A DNA stretch of 5,421 bases, from positions 1-5,421 of the forward strand of contig JANWIS010000176.1 in the NCBI GenBank assembly GCA_025449775.1, given 5' to 3'. This stretch comes from Ignavibacteriaceae bacterium. Its GTDB lineage: Bacteria; Bacteroidota; Ignavibacteria; Ignavibacteriales; Ignavibacteriaceae. The notes beneath the pieces are model-generated. The model was not told the DNA's origin. It worked only from the letters and a program-made list of their open reading frames with translations, and ran no database searches. The position numbers and the translations under genes are program-made. Positions 1 through 5,421 of the stretch are shown here, in pieces; position 1 is the stretch's first letter; each line of letters opens with the position of its first letter.

Positions 1-32
1 AACTCAACCCATCGTTTATTAATTTAGAAAGG

Positions 33-563
33 CTACTCAAATACTTGACATGAAGTTTCATAGTAGAAAATCGCATCGGCAGGAACATCTGGTAATAAAG
101 AAATGATATTTCGATCAGTTGAATTTAGAATAGCTAAGAGTTCATCAAAAGTTATATAAGTGTTTTGATAAATTTTAGGAAAGACAAATTGTGCAGATCC
201 AGAACTTGAATACGCAATTACACTTAAACTGGAATCGGAATTTGAGTACCAAAAGTATTTCTTATTGTTTATAGTTTGTACATCGTAGCACTCGAACTTA
301 ATTAAGTTTTGGTATCCATTAAGAGAATCATTTGTTTTAATGATTTTAACAATCGTATTTCCATAATCAAATGATCCAGTGTCAACTATATTACCTAAAG
401 TATCATAATATTCTATAATCGATTTCGTATTATATTCCCATTCCATATTTAATTTAGTTGGATACTTTGTTGGTGAATCAGATGGAAGAATATTTTGTTC
501 TGATTCACTACAACTTATTAAAATTGATATACTGGAAAGTAGAGGAAAGTAAATATTTTTCAT
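33..563 (-). CDS. Putative lipoprotein of unknown function
   Basis: Complete 176-residue protein (ATG 563-561, TAG 35-33). I do not recognise a family. The N-terminus is a lipoprotein signal peptide: Lys2, a hydrophobic stretch over about residues 4-16, then a lipobox Leu15-Ile16-Ser17-Cys18, so the mature protein should start at lipidated Cys18. Residues 19-22 (Ser-Glu-Ser-Glu) are acidic right after the Cys, which resembles the lipoprotein export signal that sends Bacteroidota lipoproteins to the cell surface. The rest is Ser/Asn/Tyr-rich with alternating polar and hydrophobic residues, suggesting a beta-rich soluble domain, and has no further membrane segment. The gene is divergent from the ferredoxin operon and has its own promoter candidate at 616-586, with a leader of only about 17 nt that is A-rich and lacks a Shine-Dalgarno. 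The lipoprotein call is secure; the function is unknown. Confidence 0.8.
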   Translation of the reverse strand: MKNIYFPLLSSISILISCSESEQNILPSDSPTKYPTKLNMEWEYNTKSIIEYYDTLGNIVDTGSFDYGNTIVKIIKTNDSLNGYQNLIKFECYDVQTINNKKYFWYSNSDSSLSVIAYSSSGSAQFVFPKIYQNTYITFDELLAILNSTDRNIISLLPDVPADAIFYYETSCQVFE

Positions 564-585
564 TTTGATTGTCTAATTTTAAAAT

Positions 586-616
586 CAAAAATAGCATTCA
601 TCATGGTCAGGGACAA
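586..616 (-). promoter_or_regulatory. Bacteroidota-type promoter for the lipoprotein gene
   Basis: Read on the minus strand, TTG (616-614) is followed by a 20-nt spacer and TATTTTTG (593-586). This is an exact match to the Bacteroidota primary sigma factor consensus of a -33 TTG and a -7 TAnnTTTG. Transcription would start near 580, leaving a leader of about 17 nt before the ATG at 563. No start-site data are available, so this rests on sequence pattern and position only. Confidence 0.6.
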
Positions 617-672
617 CTAGTTCATTTCACAACATTTGTCTTTAAATTGATCTAAATTATTATATATCAACA

Positions 673-1017
673 TTGAAGCGCTTCGAAAAACATATCTTCG
701 TTTGTGAAAATAAAAGACCGGATGGTCATCCGAAAGGTTGTTGTGCAGATAAAAACAGTTTGGAAGTTCGTGCGTTATTTAAAAAACGTTTGAAGGAGTT
801 GGGTTTAAATTCTTCTGTGCGTGCAAATGCAGCCGGCTGTCTCGATGCCTGTGAATATGGTGTAACTGTGCTTGTTTATCCTGAGCAGATTTGGTACGGA
901 GGAGTTACAGTTGAAGATGTAGACGAAATTATTCAGCAACATATCTTAAAAAATAATCCCGTTGAAAGATTGAAAATCAGAGATGAAAGATTTAACAAAG
1001 ATGAAAAGCAAATCTGA
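673..1017 (+). CDS. Thioredoxin-like [2Fe-2S] ferredoxin
   Basis: A 114-residue cytoplasmic electron carrier of the thioredoxin-like [2Fe-2S] ferredoxin family (related to the Aquifex-type ferredoxin and to the NuoE C-terminal domain). The opening residues KHIFVCENKRPDGHPKGCC are characteristic. The likely cluster ligands are Cys11, Cys24 (Cys23 is adjacent), Cys56 and Cys60, giving the family pattern C-x12-C...C-x3-C. The 'GCLDACEYG' segment and the following 'VLVYPEQIWYGGV' strand are also typical. The start is TTG at 673: it places the conserved segment at the usual distance from the N-terminus, no ATG or GTG lies between it and the upstream in-frame stop TAA at 643-645, and no clear Shine-Dalgarno is present. 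Residues after about 95 form a charged tail. The gene leads the run with nth, the HD gene and the peroxiredoxin, and its end overlaps the start of nth. I saw no convincing promoter upstream; AACATTTG at 631-638 is one base off a -7 box but has no -33 TTG. The redox partner is unknown. Confidence 0.87.
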   Translation: MKRFEKHIFVCENKRPDGHPKGCCADKNSLEVRALFKKRLKELGLNSSVRANAAGCLDACEYGVTVLVYPEQIWYGGVTVEDVDEIIQQHILKNNPVERLKIRDERFNKDEKQI

Positions 1018-1648
1018 ATCTCAAAGGGCGAACGATATTTTAAAAAGACTGAAGAAAGAATACCCAATTGTCCAGATCGCTCTTGAATATCAATCACCGT
1101 TAGAACTTCTTATTTCTACAATACTTTCGGCTCAATGCACAGATGCAAGAGTAAACATTGTTACGAAAACACTTTTCAAAAAATATAAAAAGCCTGAAGA
1201 TTATATTCGTGTTGCAAATCGTGAATTAGAAAAAGATATTTTTTCAACAGGTTTTTACAGACAGAAAGCAAAGCATATAAAAAATTGCTGTAAAGTGCTG
1301 CTCGAAAAGTTCAATGGAAAAGTTCCTTCTGATTTTGAATCACTTAATTCATTACCCGGAGTTGGAAGAAAAACTGCATCAGTTGTTGCAGGCAATGCAT
1401 TTGGGATCCCAGCAATTGCTGTTGATACACACGTGATACGGCTATCTAACCTGATGGGATTTATAAAATCCGATAATGCCGAAAAAATTGAAGAAAGACT
1501 GAAAAAACTTTTTGATGAAAAGGAGTGGATAAATCTCGGTCATTACCTGATGAGTCACGGTAGAAAAATTTGTATTGCCCGAAGACCGAAATGTTTACAA
1601 TGTGTTGTCGGGGATCTTTGCCCGTCCTTCGATCCGGTTGAACGTTAA
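1001..1648 (+). CDS. nth: Endonuclease III, DNA glycosylase/AP lyase
   Basis: Base-excision-repair enzyme that removes oxidised pyrimidines and cleaves the resulting abasic site. From the ATG at 1001 it has 215 residues, close to E. coli Nth (211). Visible features in order: the N-terminal 'LLISTILSAQCTD' helix; the helix-hairpin-helix 'LPGVGRKTASVV' with catalytic Lys124; 'AVDTHVIRLSN' with catalytic Asp142; and a C-terminal [4Fe-4S] loop with Cys191, 198, 201 and 207 in the exact family spacing C-x6-C-x2-C-x5-C. All key residues are present, so the enzyme should be active. An in-frame ATG at 983 would add six residues (MKDLTK) and lengthen the overlap with the ferredoxin gene from 17 to 35 nt. 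I prefer 1001 because the N-terminus then has the usual length, but neither start has a Shine-Dalgarno, so the choice is not settled. Translational coupling with the ferredoxin gene is likely. Confidence 0.95.
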   Translation: MKSKSESQRANDILKRLKKEYPIVQIALEYQSPLELLISTILSAQCTDARVNIVTKTLFKKYKKPEDYIRVANRELEKDIFSTGFYRQKAKHIKNCCKVLLEKFNGKVPSDFESLNSLPGVGRKTASVVAGNAFGIPAIAVDTHVIRLSNLMGFIKSDNAEKIEERLKKLFDEKEWINLGHYLMSHGRKICIARRPKCLQCVVGDLCPSFDPVER

Positions 1649-1662
1649 TAAATAAAAATATA

Positions 1663-1668
1663 AGGAGG
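1663..1668 (+). promoter_or_regulatory. Strong Shine-Dalgarno for the HD-domain gene
   Basis: AGGAGG lies 5 nt before the ATG at 1674, a perfect match to the anti-Shine-Dalgarno at good spacing. It fixes the start of the HD-domain gene. It stands out because the other genes of this window show no comparable site, as is usual in Bacteroidota and relatives. Confidence 0.8.
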
Positions 1669-1673
1669 ATCTG

Positions 1674-2240
1674 ATGAGTTATATTCAAACTGACAGAGAA
1701 TTTTGTTTAGCAATACTTAAACAATATACAAAGAGTGATAGCTTATTAAAGCATGCGTTTGAAGTCGAAACATGTGTGAGATCTTATGCTGTAAAGTTCA
1801 ATGAAGATGAAAAATTTTGGGGGAATGTTGCACTGCTTCATGATTTCGATTATGAAATGTATCCAACTGCAGAAGAGCATCCATTTAAAGGAAGTGAAAT
1901 TTTAAAAGAGAAAGGTTTCAGTGAAGAATTCCGGAATGCAATATTATCGCATGCAAATTACTCCGATGTTCCAAGGAATACTCTTTTGCAAAAAGTTTTA
2001 TTTGCCTGTGATGAACTTGCAGGATTTATTACAGCTGTTACTTATGTTCGACCTTCAAAGTCAATCGAAGAAGTTGAAGTCAGATCAGTTTTAAAAAAGA
2101 TGAAGGATAAACCTTTTGCAAGAGCTGTTAGCCGGGAAGATATTATTTCAGGTGCAGAACAGTTAGGTGTTCCGCTTGAAGAGCACATTCATTTTTGCAT
2201 CAATGCTATGAAAAGCAATAAAGAAATTCTCGGGTTATGA
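1674..2240 (+). CDS. HD-domain phosphohydrolase
   Basis: A 188-residue soluble protein of the HD/HDIG metal-dependent phosphohydrolase superfamily. The metal-binding pattern can be followed along the sequence: His27 (in 'LLKHAFEVE'), the paired His56-Asp57 (in 'ALLHDFDYE'), His69 (in 'EEHPFKG'), His93 (in 'ILSHANYSD') and Asp113 (in 'FACDELAGF'). These five positions are the classic H...HD...H...H...D signature of HD hydrolases, so activity on a phosphoester, possibly a nucleotide, is expected. The substrate cannot be told from the sequence. It is a single-domain protein with no signal peptide, transmembrane segment or sensory domain. Proteins of this kind are usually annotated only as HDIG- or HD-domain proteins. 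The start is fixed by AGGAGG 5 nt upstream, 25 nt after nth, and the stop overlaps the peroxiredoxin start by 4 nt, so those two genes are probably translationally coupled. Confidence 0.88.
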   Translation: MSYIQTDREFCLAILKQYTKSDSLLKHAFEVETCVRSYAVKFNEDEKFWGNVALLHDFDYEMYPTAEEHPFKGSEILKEKGFSEEFRNAILSHANYSDVPRNTLLQKVLFACDELAGFITAVTYVRPSKSIEEVEVRSVLKKMKDKPFARAVSREDIISGAEQLGVPLEEHIHFCINAMKSNKEILGL

Positions 2241-2686
2241 AAGTCGGTGACACAGCACCAAATTTCATTCTTAAAAATGAAAACGGAATAGAATTTGAAC
2301 TATATAAAAATCTTGATGAAAAAGTATTGCTTGTCTTTTATCCAAAGGATAATACTTTAGTTTGTACTGCACAGTTAGCTGAGTACAATAAAAATCTTCA
2401 CGAGTTTATTAATAACAGGATAAGAGTAATTGGAATAAATACTGGTTCAGTTCAATCACATTCAACATTTTGCAGAAAGCTTCAGATTAACTTTCTACTA
2501 CTTGCCGATGAACAAAAACAGGTGAGCAAGCTTTATGATGCCTTGAATATTTTTGGAGGGAACAAACGATTGCTAGTGTTAATTGACAGCGATAAAACGG
2601 TATTATGGGTTAATTCATCAAATCGGCTTACATACACAAAATCCGGTGAAATAATAGAAGCGGTTAAAACCCGGAAAATTACATAA
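2237..2686 (+). CDS. bcp: Peroxiredoxin of the BCP/PrxQ type
   Basis: A 149-residue cytoplasmic thiol peroxidase of the AhpC/TSA superfamily that reduces hydrogen peroxide and organic hydroperoxides. The active site is in 'VFYPKDNTLVCTAQ': Pro36, Thr40 and peroxidatic Cys43 give the universal P-x3-T-x2-C motif, and 'FYPKDNT' is the BCP/PrxQ version. The residues usually found as Pro-Gly just before the Cys are Leu41-Val42 here. Arg111, before the 'LIDSD' strand, matches the conserved catalytic Arg. The Cys five residues after the peroxidatic one, used as resolving Cys in E. coli BCP, is absent (Ala48). Cys79, 36 residues downstream, is the likely resolving Cys, as in PrxQ forms with the partner in helix alpha 3. 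The ATG overlaps the TGA of the HD gene (ATGA). The length is near the family norm (about 150-155). The protein is probably recycled by thioredoxin. The exact subfamily is less sure than the fold and activity. Confidence 0.88.
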   Translation: MKVGDTAPNFILKNENGIEFELYKNLDEKVLLVFYPKDNTLVCTAQLAEYNKNLHEFINNRIRVIGINTGSVQSHSTFCRKLQINFLLLADEQKQVSKLYDALNIFGGNKRLLVLIDSDKTVLWVNSSNRLTYTKSGEIIEAVKTRKIT

Positions 2687-2691
2687 GTGAC

Positions 2692-2723
2692 TTGACTGGT
2701 AAGCTTTTAGTTACATAAATTTG
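2692..2723 (+). promoter_or_regulatory. Bacteroidota-type promoter for porU
   Basis: TTG at 2692-2694, a 21-nt spacer and TAAATTTG at 2716-2723 match the -33 TTG / -7 TAnnTTTG consensus exactly. Transcription would begin at about 2728-2730, just after the peroxiredoxin stop, and leave a leader of roughly 115 nt before the ATG at 2846. This suggests that porU is a transcription unit separate from the ferredoxin-to-peroxiredoxin run. I saw no clear hairpin-plus-T terminator between them, so read-through is possible. Confidence 0.6.
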
Positions 2724-2762
2724 CCCCAAAATTCAGGAGAATTAATAGAGCTTTTGCTACGT

Positions 2763-2777
2763 TCAGAAATATTCTGA
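2763..2777. repeat. Short inverted repeat in the porU leader
   Basis: TCAGAA, a 3-nt loop ATA, then TTCTGA: a perfect 6-bp inverted repeat about 35 nt downstream of the predicted porU transcription start. It is not followed directly by a T run, so it is a poor terminator. It could be a small RNA hairpin or an operator, or chance in AT-rich sequence. Confidence 0.3.
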
Positions 2778-2845
2778 CAGAAACTAATAAACGTTAATTT
2801 TTTAACACAGAATAATTTTAACAGGGTAACCACCACTCCTGAATA

Positions 2846-5421
2846 ATGATTAGCAAGATCTCGTTACTTCTTTTTGGATTTACTTTCCTTTTATTTCCTC
2901 AACCGGATTTAAAAATTATTTCTTCTAATCAGAATTCAATCCTCATTCAATATACTCCGATTTATTCCGATACTTCATTAATAAAAATTGATCAGGAACA
3001 ATTTATAAGTTTAAATTTAGCCTTTGGCGATATTGACGATTCACAACAGCAGGGAACTCCAGCCGTTCCCGAAAGACGATTTGTACTCGGTGTTCCATCT
3101 GAGTTTGGAAATTCGATTAAGATAATAAATGCATCTTACAAAGAGATTGATGGAAAAATAATTCCTGTTCCATCTTACGAAAAAGAAAAAACTTTTCATG
3201 CAGTCAAATACGATATAACACCTGACTACTATAATTATGTTGATTATCCTGAACTTGCTTCATTTGGTGATTATGGAATCACAAGAGGTTTATCAGTTCA
3301 ATCAATCAGATTATTCCCTGTAAAATTTGATGTCAGTACTAATACTATCAAATTATATTCAAGCATAATTTTTCAAGTTAATTTTGGAAATGCTCAGTTA
3401 AGCGGAAAAAAAACTGAGGATGAACTTTTAAAATATTCTATCATCAACTACGATGCAGCAAAAAACTGGATTAAGAGTGAAAGCAGATTACAAAAAGGTG
3501 GTGGAAGTGTTCTTGCAACAGGTCAATGGATAAAATTTGAAGCTCAATCCGAAGGTATTTATAAAATAGACAGAGCAACTTTCGAATCATTCGGGTTTAA
3601 TGCATCTTCAATTGATCCTCGTACAATTAAAATATACAACAATGGTGGAAAAGCACTTTCAGAAAAAGTAAATGATCCTCGTCCGGTTGATTTAATTGAA
3701 AATGCAATTTCAGTTATTGGTGAAAGTGATGGCTCATTTGATCAGTCGGATTATATTTTATTTTATGGAAGAGGGAGTCACTTCAGAGATTTTGATCCTG
3801 TGAGTAATTCGGTAAAAAGATTCAACCATCAGTTTTCTGACAAGAATTATTACTGGATTACGTTTGGAAGTGACAATGGAAAGAGAATTCAGAATGAAAA
3901 TAGTCTGAATATAAATCCGGATTATATTCAATCTTCAACTACAGCGTTTGTTGATTATGAAGTCGATAAAATTAATCTTGCAAAATCCGGCAGACAATAT
4001 TTCGGTGATGATTATTCACAGTCAGTTACAAACAGAACTTATATAAACAAGCTCGACCATAGGATCGCTTCAATCCCGATCAATTACAGGTTCAGGTTTG
4101 TTAATGCTTCTACAAATGGTTTTACTTTAACTGTTACAGAAAATTCAAACAATATTTTTTCAGGTACTTTATCAGGATATGGAAATGCTTCCTACACCGT
4201 TGGTGTTGCTCATTTACATAATGCAGTATTTAATGGAACACTTCCTGATGATAGAAGCGTGTTAAAATTTGGTATTGGATCTGTTTCAGTTACTTCTACC
4301 GGGTATATAGATTATTTTGAAATCAGCTTTGAGAAAGAATTAAGACCAGTTGAGAATAAGCTTTTATTTTTTTCAAAAGATTCTTCCGCAATTGTTGAAT
4401 ATTATCTTAATGGATTTCCTTCCACAAATATCAAAGTCTTTGATGTTACTGATTATTCCGATGTAAAATTAATGATCCCGAAACCTGGCTGGCCAAGTGG
4501 AGGTGATTACAGGTTTCAGATGATGGAAAGTGCTGATTCATTAAGAAAATATTTTGCAGTTGGAAACGACACTTATCTTATTCCAACCAATCCTGTTGCT
4601 GTAGAAAATTCCAATCTCCGCGGAATTGTGGATGGAGCAAAGTTCATCATCATTTCTCACGGAAATTTTCTTGAAGCTGCTGAAAGACTCAAATCGTACA
4701 GGGAAAATGAATCACGCGTACCTATTTCTACAACAGTTATAGATGTTGAAAAAATTTATAATGAATTTTCTTCCGGAGTTCAGGATATTTCAGCGATCAG
4801 AGATTTTATTAAATACGCTTATGATAATTGGCAGACAAAACCGGAATTTTTTATGCTCATGGGAAAAGGCACATTTGATTTTAAAAACATTGAAGGCTAC
4901 AATGATAATTTTATTCCAACCTGGCAGACTGAAGAATCTCTTGTCTTGATTTTTGGAAAAGACTCATACTGTACCGATGATTTCTTTTCACGGGTTGATG
5001 GAGAAGATGTTATTCCAGACCTTGCTTTCGGAAGATTGACAGTCAGGAATTTAAATGAAGCAAATAATTACATCGATAAAGTTATCCACTATGAAAACAC
5101 AAGTGAACGAGGGAACTGGCGTAATCTACTGACCTTAGTTGCTGATGATGGTTTTACCTCAACAGGATATGAGGGAAGCGAACACACAGCTCCTTCAGAA
5201 CGGCTTGCCAATCTTATTATTCCTCCTTCTTTTGACATTAAGAAAATATACACTGCTGATTATCCAACCGTAATAACCGGAAATGGAAGAAGAAAACCAG
5301 CTGCTAATGAGGATATTCTGAATACAATGAATTCAGGAACTCTTCTTATTAATTTTATAGGACACGGAAATCCTGAAGTATGGACTCACGAATATGTCTT
5401 CGAACGATCAGTTACTATTCC
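2846..5421 (+). CDS. porU: T9SS sortase PorU, C25 family (partial, 3' end missing)
   Basis: Open frame of 858 complete codons with no stop up to the window edge. In the type IX secretion system, PorU is the outer-membrane-surface enzyme that removes the C-terminal signal of cargo and links cargo to its anchor. Residues 1-20 look like a Sec signal peptide (Lys4, hydrophobic 5-17) without an obvious cleavage motif. A long N-terminal beta-rich part follows, with 'GTPAVPERRF' at 70-79, 'GIYKI' at 237-241 and 'YILFYGRG' at 303-310, all typical of PorU. The gingipain-like C25 domain begins near residue 590 ('AKFIIISHGNF'), continues through 'DDFFSRVDGED' and 'PDLAFGRLTVR' (724-734), and reaches 'NFIGHGNPEVWTHE', where His840 is the catalytic His. 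The catalytic Cys and the end of the protein lie beyond the edge. A TGA at 2840-2842 is in frame just upstream, so ATG 2846 is the first possible start; it has no Shine-Dalgarno. An unassigned C25-family exported protease is the alternative. Confidence 0.87.
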   Translation, partial: MISKISLLLFGFTFLLFPQPDLKIISSNQNSILIQYTPIYSDTSLIKIDQEQFISLNLAFGDIDDSQQQGTPAVPERRFVLGVPSEFGNSIKIINASYKEIDGKIIPVPSYEKEKTFHAVKYDITPDYYNYVDYPELASFGDYGITRGLSVQSIRLFPVKFDVSTNTIKLYSSIIFQVNFGNAQLSGKKTEDELLKYSIINYDAAKNWIKSESRLQKGGGSVLATGQWIKFEAQSEGIYKIDRATFESFGFNASSIDPRTIKIYNNGGKALSEKVNDPRPVDLIENAISVIGESDGSFDQSDYILFYGRGSHFRDFDPVSNSVKRFNHQFSDKNYYWITFGSDNGKRIQNENSLNINPDYIQSSTTAFVDYEVDKINLAKSGRQYFGDDYSQSVTNRTYINKLDHRIASIPINYRFRFVNASTNGFTLTVTENSNNIFSGTLSGYGNASYTVGVAHLHNAVFNGTLPDDRSVLKFGIGSVSVTSTGYIDYFEISFEKELRPVENKLLFFSKDSSAIVEYYLNGFPSTNIKVFDVTDYSDVKLMIPKPGWPSGGDYRFQMMESADSLRKYFAVGNDTYLIPTNPVAVENSNLRGIVDGAKFIIISHGNFLEAAERLKSYRENESRVPISTTVIDVEKIYNEFSSGVQDISAIRDFIKYAYDNWQTKPEFFMLMGKGTFDFKNIEGYNDNFIPTWQTEESLVLIFGKDSYCTDDFFSRVDGEDVIPDLAFGRLTVRNLNEANNYIDKVIHYENTSERGNWRNLLTLVADDGFTSTGYEGSEHTAPSERLANLIIPPSFDIKKIYTADYPTVITGNGRRKPAANEDILNTMNSGTLLINFIGHGNPEVWTHEYVFERSVTI

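Noticed and set aside
1..32. Sequence downstream of the lipoprotein gene
   Set aside because: Too short and AT-rich to support a terminator or a gene; no inverted repeat of note was seen.
631..667. Possible promoters for the ferredoxin gene (AACATTTG, or TTGTCT with an AT-rich -10)
   Set aside because: The first lacks a -33 TTG and is one base off; the second would start transcription at the TTG codon itself. Neither is good enough to annotate.
675..684. 10-bp perfect palindrome GAAGCGCTTC at the ferredoxin start
   Set aside because: It falls on the codons for the conserved N-terminus, has no loop for an RNA hairpin, and is not repeated at the other promoters; coding chance is the simplest explanation.
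1461..1688. Minus-strand open frame of 75 codons
   Set aside because: It lies antisense to the conserved 3' half of nth, including the Fe-S loop codons, and its translation has no recognisable family; it is a shadow of nth.
2643..2713. Possible terminator between the peroxiredoxin gene and porU
   Set aside because: Only weak pairings were seen (CCGG/CCGG, GGTT/AACC, GTAA/TTAC) and none is a strong stem followed by a T run.
2793..2828. Imperfect direct repeat of TTTTAACA-like segments before porU
   Set aside because: Short, AT-rich and with only two imperfect copies, so chance similarity is likely.
4743..4949. Plus-strand open frame of 68 codons inside porU
   Set aside because: It is in another frame of the C25 region of porU, has no ribosome binding site, and the porU frame runs through without interruption.

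Overview
The window looks like chromosomal DNA from an AT-rich member of the Bacteroidota/Ignavibacteriota group, most likely close to the Ignavibacteria. Three things point there. One is a large exported protein that matches PorU, the C25-family signal peptidase/sortase of the type IX secretion system (T9SS), which is confined to this superphylum. The second is two promoter-like sites with the Bacteroidota architecture (TTG, 20-21 nt spacer, TAnnTTTG). The third is that most genes lack a Shine-Dalgarno sequence. The assignment to Ignavibacteria rather than another class is an inference from overall protein style, not a proof.

Layout. (1) Positions 33-563, minus strand: a 176-residue lipoprotein of unknown function with its own Bacteroidota-type promoter in the divergent intergenic region. 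(2) Positions 673-2686, plus strand: a tight four-gene run made of a thioredoxin-like [2Fe-2S] ferredoxin (TTG start), endonuclease III (nth), an HD-domain phosphohydrolase and a BCP/PrxQ-type peroxiredoxin. The first pair overlaps, the second pair is 25 nt apart with a strong Shine-Dalgarno, and the last pair overlaps by 4 nt (ATGA). (3) Positions 2687-2845: an intergenic region with a good promoter candidate and a small inverted repeat. (4) Positions 2846-5421, plus strand: the first 858 codons of porU, running off the right edge just after the catalytic His motif and before the expected catalytic Cys.

How the genes fit together. The four-gene run combines an iron-sulfur electron carrier, an iron-sulfur base-excision-repair enzyme that acts on oxidised pyrimidines and a thiol peroxidase, so an oxidative-damage theme is plausible; the HD protein has no obvious place in it. 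The porU gene appears to be a separate transcription unit. I see no CRISPR array, tRNA, rRNA, insertion sequence or phage gene. Nothing here is clearly a new biological system; the points most worth a second look are modest ones, listed in the findings.
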